From: an uncultured Chitinophaga sp.
GTDB taxonomy: Bacteria > Bacteroidota > Bacteroidia > Cytophagales > Cyclobacteriaceae
Length of the DNA: 64,000 nucleotides
Direction: 5' to 3'
Assembly: GCA_902168205.1 (NCBI GenBank)
Contig: CABHOK010000007.1
Coordinates: forward strand, 434,001 to 498,000
The translations under genes were made by a program, and so were the position numbers. The notes under the pieces are model-generated. The model saw only the letters and a program-made list of their open reading frames with translations, was not told where the DNA came from and searched no databases. Positions 63,925-64,000 of this stretch are shown one piece after another; within the stretch, counting starts at the first letter, position 1, and every line of letters starts with the position of its first letter.

Positions 63925-64000
63925 TTAACCTGCGCGCGAACCCAGACCGGTTGGTGTATATCCAAATTGCTTTTTGAATGCATACGAAAAGTGCGAAAGG
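63925..64000 (-). CDS. AraC-family regulator, C-terminal end only
   Basis: The minus strand entering from the right edge reads LSHFSYAFKKQFGYTPTGLGSRAG and then a stop at 63925-63927. This is the end of the second helix-turn-helix of an AraC/XylS regulator (the F..xFKKxFGxTPxxxR pattern). The rest of the gene lies outside the window, so no function can be given. Confidence 0.75.
   Translation of the reverse strand, partial: LSHFSYAFKKQFGYTPTGLGSRAG

Overview
The window looks like a piece of chromosome from a free-living Bacteroidota, most likely a Cytophagales soil or water bacterium. The evidence is the three proteins ending in type IX secretion (T9SS) sorting domains, TonB receptors with carboxypeptidase-regulatory-like plugs or an STN domain, an ECF sigma/FecR/TonB receptor operon, and promoters with the Bacteroidota -7 element TAnnTTTG. 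The species assignment is inference. No rRNA, tRNA, CRISPR array, insertion sequence or origin was recognised.

Layout. 1-3.0 kb: end of a mannan-degradation locus (GH76 mannanase cut by the window edge, plus a lipoprotein). 3.4-6.3 kb: a TMEM175-like gene interrupted by one in-frame stop, a TPR sensor with a histidine-kinase dimerisation segment but no ATPase domain, and a small TPR protein. 6.5-10.7 kb: a secreted beta-helix/malectin T9SS protein, a Crp-type regulator and an SDR protein. 10.7-17 kb: a 5'-truncated, frameshifted mannose-6-phosphate isomerase remnant directly abutting the SOS mutasome operon imuA-imuB-dnaE2, whose promoter carries twin palindromes. 17-22 kb: AlkD-type repair protein, siderophore TonB receptor and a DUF4198 protein. 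22.1-30.9 kb: one gene for a 2918-residue T9SS surface protein with a triplicated module.

31.8-37.4 kb is the most unusual part: six overlapping or abutting genes encoding a PqqD-like RRE protein, an HPr-kinase-like protein, two family 2 glycosyltransferases, an ABC exporter and an NTP_transf_5 nucleotidyltransferase. This resembles the accessory half of a RiPP/lasso-peptide cluster, but no cyclase, protease or precursor peptide is visible.

37.5-46.2 kb: many small regulators and enzymes. They include two paralogous ArsR-SRPBCC operons, each preceded by two 18-bp dyads exactly 26 bp apart, an ATP-grasp/WYL-regulator pair, two YdeI-family proteins and an acetyltransferase. 46.3-49.4 kb: a secreted protein and a GloVer-repeat T9SS protein. 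49.5-55.1 kb: lipoprotein, ECF sigma, FecR anti-sigma, STN-TonB receptor and lipoprotein, a cell-surface signalling and uptake system. 55.3-64 kb: an orphan molybdopterin oxidoreductase large subunit, a MacB-type permease, a DUF1569 protein, a divergent MFS/DeoR pair sharing a mirrored operator, a PD40 propeller protein and the C-terminal tip of an AraC regulator at the window edge.
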